12,350 bases of DNA from Desulfuromonadales bacterium (GCA_030630015.1 DAOVNV010000049.1:1-12350); one strand, 5' to 3'; numbered from the stretch's first letter, positions 1 to 8,418 are shown. Notes: generated by a model from the sequence alone, not told the origin. Made by a program: numbers and translations.

Positions 1-1
1 G

Positions 2-709
2 TCTGGCGACCGGATTATGGTTGCCGTTTCCGGCGGCAAGGATTCCTATGTCCTGCTGCATATCCTGGAAGCACTGCGCCGCAAGGCCCCCGTTCCATTC
101 GAGTTGATCGCAGTCAACGTTGATCCCGGTTTCCCGGGTTATCGCAAAGACATCCTCGAAGCGCACCTCAAGCAACATGCCTTTCAATATCATCTGGAAG
201 CCGCCGATTTCAGCGGGATTATCGAAGAAAAACTGCGCCCCGGGACATCTTATTGTGCTTTTTGCGCCCGCTTACGGCGCGGCGTGCTCTATACGCTGGC
301 TGACCGGCTCGATTGCAACAAGATCGCCCTGGGTCACCACCTCGACGATTTTATAGAAACCCTGTTGCTGAACCAGTTTTACGTGGGCAGGCTGGCCGCA
401 ATGAGTCCCCGTCTGCTGGCGGACAACGGTCGACATATTGTCATTCGGCCGCTGGCGTATGTGGAAGAAGCCGATATAATGGAAGTGTCCGAGTGCAACC
501 AACTGCCGGTTATCTGTTGCAGTTGCCCGGTCTGCGAGCAGGCCGACCAGAAACGCCAAGCGATGAAGCGTCTAATGAACGATTTGAGCCGGGACATACT
601 TCATATCCGGCAGAGTCTGCTCCGTGCTATGGGTAATGTGGAACCACGCCACCTGTTGGACAGGACTTTGATAAAGAAAGAACCTGACGTTCAGAAGGGT
701 GACTCATGA
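2..709 (+). CDS. ttcA: tRNA 2-thiocytidine(32) synthetase TtcA, 5' end outside window
   Basis: TtcA is a cytoplasmic iron-sulfur enzyme of the PP-loop ATPase family that thiolates cytidine 32 in some tRNAs. The frame is open to the window edge and the residues before the first Met (SGDRI) fit the family, so the true start lies upstream and this Met is internal. Numbering from that Met (position 17), the PP-loop SGGKDS is at 5-10. The first cysteine pair lies in CAFCARLRRG (C80, C83), the GHHLDD motif at 106-111, HIVIRPLAY at 140-148, and a second cysteine cluster at C167, C168, C170 and C173. In the family, the CxxC pair plus one later cysteine hold the [4Fe-4S] cluster. The C-terminal part (AMGNVEPRHL) also matches E. 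coli TtcA. The stop overlaps the next gene's start. The second cluster has more cysteines than the usual CNLC. A TtcA paralogue with another tRNA target cannot be excluded. Confidence 0.88.
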   Translation, partial: SGDRIMVAVSGGKDSYVLLHILEALRRKAPVPFELIAVNVDPGFPGYRKDILEAHLKQHAFQYHLEAADFSGIIEEKLRPGTSYCAFCARLRRGVLYTLADRLDCNKIALGHHLDDFIETLLLNQFYVGRLAAMSPRLLADNGRHIVIRPLAYVEEADIMEVSECNQLPVICCSCPVCEQADQKRQAMKRLMNDLSRDILHIRQSLLRAMGNVEPRHLLDRTLIKKEPDVQKGDS

Positions 710-1491
710 CAGACGCAATGTCCAGGGTGGACCGTCACACCAGCCTGCCGATCGATATGCTGCTTGCCGGCGAGGTGCAGGGCTTGCTGTTCCCCAAGAG
801 CTCTCCCGTTTGCCGTTGGTGTTGCATCGGAGTCGAAAACCGGATGGCTGCAGTTCTCGGCGGAGATTTCTTCGACTTTATTCCCCTTGAAGATGGTTGC
901 CAGACTGTTCTGATCGGCGACGTGACCGGGCATGGCCTGCATGCGTCCATCGTCATGTCGCTGGTTTATGGCTATCTGCACCGGGCGGTACAGGGAGTCT
1001 GCGATCCGTACGCAACGGTTACCGATCTGAACTGTTTTCTGCGTTCTTTTGCAAAGCGTACTGCTCGGTACGATCATTTCTTTTCCAGCACGCTTTTTTT
1101 CGGGGTGATCCATCCGGAAACCCTGACCATGCGTTACGTCAGCGCCGGGCATCCGGCCGGACTCGTGCGGCGTGAGGAATCATTGATCAAGCTGCCTACC
1201 ACGGGGCATCCTCTAGGTTATTTCGATCAACCCGAGCTGGAAGTAAAGGTTTTTAAGTTCGAACCTGGGGATCGCATGCTTCTCTACACAGATGGACTGG
1301 TTGACTGTCTCAGTCCGAGCGGAGAAGTCTTCGGGACGGTGAGGTTGGAGGAACTCGTCATGCAACATAACGGTGACCATACAGGTTTTCTGAACGACCT
1401 GTTCAGTTCGTTCCAGGATCACCTGGATAGACAGTCTGCCGTTGATGACTGCACGGCAATTGTCGTCGATTTTCATAATTTGGGAACTTGA
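706..1491 (+). CDS. SpoIIE/RsbU-type PP2C serine phosphatase
   Basis: This is a 261-residue PPM/PP2C phosphatase of the SpoIIE/RsbU class. Such enzymes usually dephosphorylate a phospho-serine on an anti-sigma-factor antagonist (STAS protein). Visible motifs are EVQGLLFP near residues 23-30 (the linker usual before this domain), GGDFFDF at 52-58, GDVTGHG at 71-77, SAGHPAGLV at 146-154, TGHPLGYF at 166-173, LLYTDGLVD at 192-200 and DDCTAIVV at 247-254. The metal-binding aspartates (D54, D72, D196, D248) are all present, so it should be active. No sensor domain precedes the catalytic domain; it starts within about 50 residues, so input must come from a partner. The start at 706 follows an AAGGG at 695-699 and overlaps the ttcA stop as ATGA, which implies translational coupling. 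A second in-frame ATG at 718 is possible. No STAS or anti-sigma gene is in the window, so the substrate is unknown. Confidence 0.9.
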   Translation: MTDAMSRVDRHTSLPIDMLLAGEVQGLLFPKSSPVCRWCCIGVENRMAAVLGGDFFDFIPLEDGCQTVLIGDVTGHGLHASIVMSLVYGYLHRAVQGVCDPYATVTDLNCFLRSFAKRTARYDHFFSSTLFFGVIHPETLTMRYVSAGHPAGLVRREESLIKLPTTGHPLGYFDQPELEVKVFKFEPGDRMLLYTDGLVDCLSPSGEVFGTVRLEELVMQHNGDHTGFLNDLFSSFQDHLDRQSAVDDCTAIVVDFHNLGT

Positions 1492-1521
1492 ACCAGTTTC
1501 ACGAGTGGTAGAGGGAAGCCC

Positions 1522-2226
1522 ATGCTTCTAAATCAGGAGAACCGGCAGACTGCAGAACAGGTTAGCGTCGTAACACGCAGCCCTGAGGTAACCCGCCTTC
1601 TGTCGGCGATTATTGAGTCCTGGAAAATTCCGGTAACTGATAATTTGGCGTCGGCCCGGATGATTTTAGCGGAGTGGGGCCTGAATGGGGTCGGCCCTGA
1701 GGAAAAGATCGTCTGGTTGACACCGCTGCCGCTTGAAACCAAACCTCATCTCGAGGTGCCGTTACAGCTTTCGGCACTCAGCCAACTTCTTGAGAAACAG
1801 TTTTTCTCCATATCGAGGCGACAAATGCGTGTCGTCATGGAACAGCCGGTGGAGATCATCGTGGAAGGCCGGCGACTGGCTGCACGGTTGATTTCATTAT
1901 CGGGACGTGGTGCCCGGCTGAGTTGCCCCCATGAAATCATTAAAACCCAGAAACTCGAGATTGATATGACCCTGGGTGGACGCAGTCTGCATCTGCCGGG
2001 AGAAGTTCTTTATACGCTTCCGGCAGGGGATGTGCCGGGACACGAACTCCCACAAGTGGGGGTACTGTTAAAACCGCTGGATTTGCAGCACTGTGAGGCG
2101 CTATCCCGCTTCGTTGAACGCACCTGCCTGGAGCAGGCCTGTTCGAAGACAGGCATCCCGATCAATGCTCCCTGCGTCAGTTGGCTGTCTGTGCCGCGCA
2201 ACCCCTGGTCCGTTTTGCCGGATTGA
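1522..2226 (+). CDS. PilZ-domain protein with a degenerate receiver-like N-terminus
   Basis: This 234-residue protein has a PilZ domain at about 95-205. PilZ domains bind cyclic di-GMP through RxxxR and [D/N]xSxxG. Here RRQMR (R99, R103) supplies the arginine motif. SLSGRG (125-130) sits at the right distance but has Ser where Asp/Asn is usual, so ligand affinity is uncertain. Residues about 13-80 look like a receiver fold by pattern (VSVVTRSPEVTRLLSAI, then IVWLTPLP) but lack the acidic pocket and the phosphoacceptor Asp; this is my reading, not a profile hit. There is no signal peptide or membrane segment, so it should be cytoplasmic. It starts 30 bp after the phosphatase gene behind GAGGGA at 1511-1516 and is probably in the same operon. 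Its target (motility, exopolysaccharide or other) cannot be told from the sequence. The cysteine-rich tail after about 200 is unassigned. Confidence 0.8.
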   Translation: MLLNQENRQTAEQVSVVTRSPEVTRLLSAIIESWKIPVTDNLASARMILAEWGLNGVGPEEKIVWLTPLPLETKPHLEVPLQLSALSQLLEKQFFSISRRQMRVVMEQPVEIIVEGRRLAARLISLSGRGARLSCPHEIIKTQKLEIDMTLGGRSLHLPGEVLYTLPAGDVPGHELPQVGVLLKPLDLQHCEALSRFVERTCLEQACSKTGIPINAPCVSWLSVPRNPWSVLPD

Positions 2227-2246
2227 TCAAAAGGTAATTTTGGATT

Positions 2247-4148
2247 CTATTTTTTGAAGAGCCCGCCGAGAATGCTTTTGCTTGCTGTTTTCTCCTGACG
2301 CATCCTGATAAGACGCAGTTCACGCAAGGCTTCAGTGCAGTCCGGATTGCACTGGATCGCACGTTCGAACCGGCGCCTGGCCTCCCGCTCTTGCCCTTCA
2401 TTCTTCATGAGGTACCCCAGGTAGAGGTGTGTGATGGCCAGTCGGGAATTGAGTTCGACAGATCGCAACAGGGCTTGATGTGCCGCCAGTTTCTGAGTGG
2501 AATCGCCGGGGGCCAATTTAACCGTTGTCCAAGCCTGGTAGGTCAGGTACTCGGCTTCGTCGGGAGCGGCTTCAACGGCTTGATCAAAATGTAGCTGGGC
2601 TTCAGAGTATTTCCGGTTTCTGAAGAAAGCCAGCCCCTTGTGAAATGCAGCTTCGGCCTGAAGCAGCATTTCAAGATTCAGGTTTTTTTTCGGTTGCGGT
2701 GCCTTTAATTCGCTGATGTAGTGCGCCCGGAGGGTTGGGTCGATGAGTGTCTCATGAGCTTCACTGATCCTCTGGAAAAGCATGTTGACCTTTTCCTTGA
2801 GGTCGCTGATGATCTCCTGCTCAAAAAAACGGTCCGGGTGATACTTCTTGACCATGTTGTAATAGGACTTGCGTATCTGCTCCCGAACGTCGGATTCGTT
2901 GACTCCGAGCAGGGTGAAGTAGTTCTGATGCATCATCCATGCGTAATCTTTAAGAAAACTTTCCCGCTGCTCACGGATTTTCGGTGTTTCTTCGCAGTCG
3001 GTTTCCTGTTTCATGCAGTCGGGTTCAGGACGTCCGACCAGGATGCCTGTTGTCAGAAGCGCTGCAAGCAGAGGTTCAGCCTTCTTGCGCGACAACTGGT
3101 GCCGGTGCAGGATTTCGGACAGGGCCAGTTGTCCGTCGCATTGTTGCATGACGCGTTGGTCATAGGACGAAAGCTGGATCTCCTGGAATCGGTAGAGCGG
3201 GTTTTCGGCCATTTGCAGATAGTGGTCGAGATGTGGTTCGAGAATTTTGTTGACCTGATCCCGGGAAGAATGTTCCTGCAGCCCCTGCAGAATCAGGTTG
3301 GCCGGAGAAATGTCAATACTGGTGACGCCCTGCTTGAATTCGCGTGCCTGGACAAAACGGTATTCGCCGTTCGGCCAGGAAAAGATATCCAGCAGCTTAT
3401 CGATGACCTGCTGCCGCAAAGCGTCATTCAACTGGTGAGGGGTGAGAATCCCCATAGAAAGCAGGGCCGATCCATGTTTTTGCCCGGTTTCACGTGCGGT
3501 CTCCAGAGAGTTTTCCAGGTCTTCCGGTGAAATGATCTTGTCGCGGATAAGAATCTGACCGAGAAACTCTCTGACCAGGTTGGAACGGGCAAAAATCGGG
3601 TAGCCGTTTCTGATGTAAAGAACCTTTTTCAGGTCGCCACGCTCCACATGCAGTAATCCGGTGGCACGCAGACTGTAAAGGTTGTGGAGGATGCGGGCGA
3701 AGCCGGTTTCGGTGAGATTTCCCTTGATGTCGACCCGACCGGAGCTCTCGGTGCCACCGGGCAGGTTGACCAGTTGATCTATCTTGGCGTGCAGGGTTTT
3801 GAGGGGAAAAGGTTTCAGTAGATACTCAGCCGCCCCGTATTCTTGTCGGGCTTCACGGATGTGGTAAGCCTGTTTGTAGAAGGCCGTCATCATGATGATC
3901 GGCAGCTCTTTGCCGGTTGGAAATTCACGAAGCTTTTGACAGAGTTGGAGACCATTGACGCCCGGAAGAAGAATATCGAGAAGGGCCAGATCATAGGCGT
4001 TCTGTTCGAATTTATCCAGGGCAAGTTCGGCAGAGGCGAAGCTGTTGACTTCGAAGCCGCGCAGCCGCAACGATTCGGAGATGAAACGGCAGATATTCGG
4101 ATCATCATCAACCAGCAGAATGCGTTTTTGTCCCCCCTCGGTTTCCAT
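2247..4148 (-). CDS. Response regulator with receiver, PATAN/DUF4388, J-domain and TPR
   Basis: This 633-residue multidomain regulator has an intact receiver at 1-128 (acidic pocket D14-D16, phosphoacceptor D58, T88, K112). A PATAN/DUF4388 region at about 138-300 includes a stretch like the MshE N-terminal repeat (FLGQILIRDKIISPEDLENS). After a linker, a J-domain at about 408-480 carries the HPD tripeptide at 437-439 that stimulates DnaK ATPase. TPR-like helices follow at about 495-533 and 572-605. The end is basic (SILGGLFKK). There is no DNA-binding or enzymatic output domain, so output is probably by protein interaction and may involve DnaK. No cognate histidine kinase lies nearby. The gene starts 1 bp after the glnE stop. 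Its Shine-Dalgarno AAAGGAG (4159-4165) lies inside the last glnE codons, which points to coupled translation. Domain calls are confident; the cellular role is unknown. Confidence 0.88.
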   Translation of the reverse strand: METEGGQKRILLVDDDPNICRFISESLRLRGFEVNSFASAELALDKFEQNAYDLALLDILLPGVNGLQLCQKLREFPTGKELPIIMMTAFYKQAYHIREARQEYGAAEYLLKPFPLKTLHAKIDQLVNLPGGTESSGRVDIKGNLTETGFARILHNLYSLRATGLLHVERGDLKKVLYIRNGYPIFARSNLVREFLGQILIRDKIISPEDLENSLETARETGQKHGSALLSMGILTPHQLNDALRQQVIDKLLDIFSWPNGEYRFVQAREFKQGVTSIDISPANLILQGLQEHSSRDQVNKILEPHLDHYLQMAENPLYRFQEIQLSSYDQRVMQQCDGQLALSEILHRHQLSRKKAEPLLAALLTTGILVGRPEPDCMKQETDCEETPKIREQRESFLKDYAWMMHQNYFTLLGVNESDVREQIRKSYYNMVKKYHPDRFFEQEIISDLKEKVNMLFQRISEAHETLIDPTLRAHYISELKAPQPKKNLNLEMLLQAEAAFHKGLAFFRNRKYSEAQLHFDQAVEAAPDEAEYLTYQAWTTVKLAPGDSTQKLAAHQALLRSVELNSRLAITHLYLGYLMKNEGQEREARRRFERAIQCNPDCTEALRELRLIRMRQEKTASKSILGGLFKK

Positions 4149-4149
4149 C

Positions 4150-7100
4150 TCAGCCAGACTCCTTTAGATAATGTTGAAAAATCCTGCGGATATCTTCAGT
4201 GACTTGTGAGTATTCATTCAGGAATGCCTGCTCGGGCTTTTCGGAGATATTACCATAATCGAGATGCCTCGCCAGTTTGGCAAGGTAGGCAGGGTCTGCC
4301 GCGAGTTGGTTGATCGACTGGTTGTGGACCAGGCGCAATTTGTTTTCAAGGCGCCGCAGGAATTTATAGCCGTTCTCCAGGTGATCGTAATCCTCATCAG
4401 AAAGCAGTCCTTCTGAATGAAGCGCCTGCAGGGCGTCAATCGTGTTCCTGGAACGCAACGACGGGAGCTCGCGGCCATGCAGAAGCTGCAGATACTGCAC
4501 CAGAAACTCGACGTCGACCATGCCGCCGTGACCTGTCTTGATGTTTCTGTACCGGTCGTCTTCTTTCGCCAGTTCCTTTTCCATGCGTTGTCTCAGGCGG
4601 TATATCTCTTCTGCGAGGTTGTCTTGCAGGGGACGCTCGTAGACGATTTGCTTGGTCAGTGCCTCGATGCTTCTGGCCAGACCAGGGTCTCCCGCGACAA
4701 CCCGTGCCTTGAGAAGGGCCTGTCTTTCCCAGGGGGCAGCACTGGTTTCGTGGTAGGTGCGATAGGATGGCAGGGATGTGACGAGCGGGCCCTGGTTGCC
4801 TGAAGGCCGCAGGCGGGTGTCAATCTGGTAAAGGCTGCCTTCGCGGGTCATCAGGGTCAGGACGGAAATGATCCGTTGCGCCAGCCGGGCAAAGTATTGT
4901 TGATTGGACTGCTGTTTGAAGCGTTCCTGGTCTGTCCCTGCCACCGGTCTGGTCTCGCCATCCCCTTCGTAGATAAAGATGATATCCAGATCGGAGTGGT
5001 AGTTCAGTTCCATGCCGCCCAGTTTGCCCAGTCCGAGAATGGCAAATGTTGCCTGATGGTCTTGATTGTGGCCGTTCTGGCAGAAAGGCAGTCCAAACCT
5101 GGGAACCAGTTCCTCCTGTGCAATGATCAAGGCCTGCTGTAGACAGGTTTCGGCAACCAGGGACAACTGATGGGTGGTCCGTCCTTGGGGAGTGTGCCCC
5201 TGGATGTCGTTGAGCGCAATGCGCAGAAATTCTTCGTTGCGGAAGCGCCGTAATGCCTCGAGCTTGTCTTCATATGCGACAGCAATGGTCAAATGTTCAT
5301 CCAGGCTGTCTCTCAGTGCATCAGCCTCTTTGTCGCTGACTGCATGACTGCGTGAAACCAGAGCATCGAGAATCTCCGGGTGTTGAATGAAGATGTGGGA
5401 GAGGAACTGGCTGGTTGCAAACAGGGAGACCAGGGTCTTGATGATGCCTGGATTTTCGGCGAGCAGCGCGTAATAAGTCCCGCGGGCTCTTCGGCAGGCC
5501 ACCAGAAACTGTTCCAGGTAGCGCAATGCCATGGGCGGGTCGGGGCTGGCCAGAACCTCCTGAAACAACAGGGGGGCGATCCGGTCCAGTTCGCGCCGTG
5601 CTCTTTCGGTCAGACGCCCCCGACCGCCGCCCTCGCGCAGCAGGATGAGACTGTCGTAGGCAGCATCGGGGTTTTTGAAGCCTTTTTCCTCGAGGATATC
5701 CTTGCATAGGTCAGGGTCGGATTCGGGGTTGAAAAGGAAAGCAACCCTGGCATTGACCTGGCTTGGCAGTTCCTCCTCGCTGGTGTAGAAAAGATCATGA
5801 AATATGCCGTTGACTGCATCCCGATGCTGCTGCAGAACAGTATTGAAAGCCGCTGCGTTATCGAAGCCGCAGCGTCGGGCCAGTTGATCCCTTTCTGCTT
5901 CGCGGCTTGGGAGGTTGTGGGTCTGTTGTTCCATGAAAACCTGGATGCGATGCTCGACGGTGCGCAGGAATCGATAGGCTTCGGTCAACTGTTCGAATTC
6001 GTCCTGTTTGACTAACCCCTCTTCCCTGAGCAGGGCAAGCGCCTGCAGGGAATTTCGTTCACGCAGGGCTGAGTTTTTCCCGGCGTAGATCAACTGCAGG
6101 GCCTGGATGAAAAATTCAATTTCCCGGATGCCGCCGGCGCCAAGCTTCAGATTCAACTCCCCCTCCCGCTCCCGCGTCAGGCTGCAGTCGATTTTCTGCT
6201 TCATGGTCTTGATGTCCTCGATCATGGCGTAATCGAGGTGACGGCGGTAGATGAAGGGTTCGAGACGGTGCAGCAGGTGTTCGCCCAGAGGCTTCGATCC
6301 GGCAACCGGGCGCGCTTTGAGCATGGCGGATCGTTCCCAGCTTTGCCCCCAGCTTTCGTAATAGATTTCTGCCGCCAGGAGTGAATTGGCCATTTCCCCA
6401 CTGTTGCCTTCGGGGCGCAGGCGCAGGTCGACACGGAACACAAAGCCATCCTCGGTGAACTGGCCGATCGCTTTCGACAGCATTTCTGACAGGCGGACAA
6501 AGTATTTGTGAAGCGGGATGCTGTTGCGCACACTTCCCGATGGGTCCGGGACACCGGTTGTCTGTCCCTGGTCCGAGCTGTAGAAGTAAATGAGATCGAT
6601 ATCAGAGGAGAAGTTCAGCTCGCGACCGCCGAATTTACCCATGCCGAACACGGTGAATTCTGCTTCCTGCCGGGGTTGTCCCTCTTCAGCATCAAGCAGG
6701 GGCGAGCCGTACTCTTTTTTTAGCAGGATGCTGCAGATTTCGTATGCTCGTTGCAGGCTGGCAGCGGCGAGGGCCGTGAGTTCGCCGGTCACCTCTTCCA
6801 GATTGGCGAGGCCACACAGGTCGCGACCGCCGATGCGCAGTATTTCTCGGGACTTGTAGATGCGCAGGGCTTTCTGGAGCTCGACAAAGCTTGCCGCTTC
6901 GGGGATGCGTGTGCGCAGCTCATCAAGCATGCACTCTTCATCTTTGGAGAGGGCAAACTCGTTGTCCAGAAAAAGGTCTTCGAAAAAGAGACTTTTGCGA
7001 CAGAGAATGCCGCTCAGAAAGGGTGAAGCACCGAGCACCGTCATAAGCTGCCGGCGGCTTATTCCCCCCTGGAGAATTGGTTTGAGCTGGTCGGGGGAGA

Positions 7101-7338
7101 CGGTTCCCGTCAATCTTTCGAGGTTGTTGAGCGCCAGATCCGGGTCGGCGCAGGCCAAGGCATCCGGGATCGTTCTCAAAAGGAGATCAGGTTCCTGGAG
7201 GGCTTCGTGAAGCAGAGCCAGGTTCGCTGCTGTTCTTTGGCTCTCTGTAAAGCCGATGGCCTCAGACTCCCTGGCGAGAGCCTCTTCGTCTCCGGACTGC
7301 AGCCAGCGCGTCCAGTCCTGTGACGACAGATTTTCCAT
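4150..7338 (-). CDS. glnE: Glutamine synthetase adenylyltransferase / adenylyl-removing enzyme
   Basis: GlnE adds AMP to, and removes it from, glutamine synthetase in response to PII and glutamine, so setting nitrogen assimilation. Both nucleotidyltransferase-fold halves are intact. The N-terminal deadenylylating half has GMGKFGGRELNFSSDIDL at 232-249 (D246, D248), LRLRPEGNSGE at 305-315, and GGIREIEFFIQ at 402-412. The C-terminal adenylylating half has GLGKLGGMELNYHSDLDI at 769-786 (D783, D785), TRLRPSGNQG at 841-850 and GHGGMVDVEFLVQ at 936-948. At 1062 residues it is about 115 longer than the E. coli enzyme; most of the excess precedes the first catalytic motif. The ATG directly follows the mtnA stop (TGAATG), with AAGGGA at 7345-7350 inside mtnA as Shine-Dalgarno. 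The glutamine synthetase gene is not in the window. Confidence 0.96.
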   Translation of the reverse strand: MENLSSQDWTRWLQSGDEEALARESEAIGFTESQRTAANLALLHEALQEPDLLLRTIPDALACADPDLALNNLERLTGTVSPDQLKPILQGGISRRQLMTVLGASPFLSGILCRKSLFFEDLFLDNEFALSKDEECMLDELRTRIPEAASFVELQKALRIYKSREILRIGGRDLCGLANLEEVTGELTALAAASLQRAYEICSILLKKEYGSPLLDAEEGQPRQEAEFTVFGMGKFGGRELNFSSDIDLIYFYSSDQGQTTGVPDPSGSVRNSIPLHKYFVRLSEMLSKAIGQFTEDGFVFRVDLRLRPEGNSGEMANSLLAAEIYYESWGQSWERSAMLKARPVAGSKPLGEHLLHRLEPFIYRRHLDYAMIEDIKTMKQKIDCSLTREREGELNLKLGAGGIREIEFFIQALQLIYAGKNSALRERNSLQALALLREEGLVKQDEFEQLTEAYRFLRTVEHRIQVFMEQQTHNLPSREAERDQLARRCGFDNAAAFNTVLQQHRDAVNGIFHDLFYTSEEELPSQVNARVAFLFNPESDPDLCKDILEEKGFKNPDAAYDSLILLREGGGRGRLTERARRELDRIAPLLFQEVLASPDPPMALRYLEQFLVACRRARGTYYALLAENPGIIKTLVSLFATSQFLSHIFIQHPEILDALVSRSHAVSDKEADALRDSLDEHLTIAVAYEDKLEALRRFRNEEFLRIALNDIQGHTPQGRTTHQLSLVAETCLQQALIIAQEELVPRFGLPFCQNGHNQDHQATFAILGLGKLGGMELNYHSDLDIIFIYEGDGETRPVAGTDQERFKQQSNQQYFARLAQRIISVLTLMTREGSLYQIDTRLRPSGNQGPLVTSLPSYRTYHETSAAPWERQALLKARVVAGDPGLARSIEALTKQIVYERPLQDNLAEEIYRLRQRMEKELAKEDDRYRNIKTGHGGMVDVEFLVQYLQLLHGRELPSLRSRNTIDALQALHSEGLLSDEDYDHLENGYKFLRRLENKLRLVHNQSINQLAADPAYLAKLARHLDYGNISEKPEQAFLNEYSQVTEDIRRIFQHYLKESG

Positions 7339-8418
7339 TCAACGTCCCTTGCCGGCCAGTTCTTTCAGCCTAGAGGAGTAGTCCCCTTGTGCAATACCGC
7401 GTTCAGTGATAATTGCGGTCACCAGGCGGGCTGGGGTCACATCAAAGGCAGGATTGAAGACGCCGACTCCCTCAGGGGCCAGCTGCGTGTCACCGATGTG
7501 GGTGACCTCACGAATGTCACGCTGTTCGATCGGGATTTCAGATCCGTCGGCGAGACTCAGGTCGATGGTCGAGAGTGGAGCCGCCACATAAAAAGGAATG
7601 TTGTGCTCCTTAGCCAGAACGGCAACGCTGTAGGTACCGATCTTGTTGGCAACGTCGCCGTTGGCCGCGACCCGGTCCGCACCGACGATTACGCAGTCAA
7701 CCCCACCCAGGCTCATCAGGTAGCCGGCCATGTTGTCGCAGATCAGAGTGACCGGGATCTGGTCGCGCTGCAGCTCCCAGGCTGTCAGGCGGGCCCCCTG
7801 CAGGAAAGGTCTGGTTTCATCGGCCAGGACCATGACCTGTTTGCCGGCAGTAACCGCGGCACGGACCACGCCCAGCGCGGTTCCATAGCCGCCGGTTGCC
7901 AGGGCTCCGGCGTTACAGTGGGTCAGGATGCGGGCTTGGGCCGGGATCAGCTTTTCCCCATGCTGACCCATTGCCTGGTTGATGCAGATGTCCTCGTCCG
8001 CAATGGCATTGGCTTCATACTCCAGTCCAATCTTGAGATTGATGGGTGGCTGGTTGAGGTTGGCCCGCACCAGTCTTTTCATGCGATCAAGAGCCCAGGC
8101 CAGATTGACCGCCGTCGGGCGCGTGGCGTTGAGGTTTTCGCAGACTTTATCGAATTCGTCGGCAAAGACCAGTGCGTCGTCAGTCTCGATTTTACAGGCA
8201 CCCAGGTAGGCTCCGTAGGCTGCAGTGATGCCGATCGCAGGGGCGCCACGGACGACCATGCTGCGGATCGCTTCAGCCACGTCCTGGTCGTCGGTATAGT
8301 CCAACCAGACTTCCTCGACAGGGAGTTTGCGTTGATCGAGAAGGGAGAGCACGCCTTGCTTAAATCTGATCGGGCGGATGCCGGCATTGGCCTGCGGTGA
8401 AAAAGAACATTGGCTCAT
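7339..8418 (-). CDS. mtnA: S-methyl-5-thioribose-1-phosphate isomerase
   Basis: MtnA converts methylthioribose-1-phosphate to methylthioribulose-1-phosphate, an aldose-ketose step of methionine salvage or of 5'-deoxynucleoside disposal. It belongs to the eIF2B-like superfamily. The 359-residue length is normal. Visible motifs are RGAPAIG at 57-63, THCNAGALATGGYGTALG at 166-183 with catalytic C168, ADETRPFLQGARLTAWEL at 199-216, VGADRVAANGDVANKIGTY at 245-263 with catalytic D248, and NPAFDVTP at 322-329. Having both catalytic residues favours a true isomerase over a regulatory eIF2B-like relative. It starts 5 bp after gatB, with AGGA (8427-8430) overlapping the gatB stop, and ends flush against glnE. 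No other salvage gene is present in the window, so the pathway it serves here is open; in some bacteria the enzyme also handles deoxyribose-1-phosphate. Confidence 0.95.
   Translation of the reverse strand: MSQCSFSPQANAGIRPIRFKQGVLSLLDQRKLPVEEVWLDYTDDQDVAEAIRSMVVRGAPAIGITAAYGAYLGACKIETDDALVFADEFDKVCENLNATRPTAVNLAWALDRMKRLVRANLNQPPINLKIGLEYEANAIADEDICINQAMGQHGEKLIPAQARILTHCNAGALATGGYGTALGVVRAAVTAGKQVMVLADETRPFLQGARLTAWELQRDQIPVTLICDNMAGYLMSLGGVDCVIVGADRVAANGDVANKIGTYSVAVLAKEHNIPFYVAAPLSTIDLSLADGSEIPIEQRDIREVTHIGDTQLAPEGVGVFNPAFDVTPARLVTAIITERGIAQGDYSSRLKELAGKGR

Noticed and set aside
2227..2255. Bidirectional intrinsic terminator between the convergent operons
   Set aside because: The stem is only five mostly A-T pairs, and the T-run starts 8 nt after it; too weak to call as a terminator.
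7387..8400. 337-codon open frame on the plus strand across almost all of mtnA
   Set aside because: It is exactly antisense to a gene with intact catalytic motifs, has no recognisable domain, and is explained by codon bias in GC-rich coding DNA. The same applies to 2721-3530 and 8664-9350.
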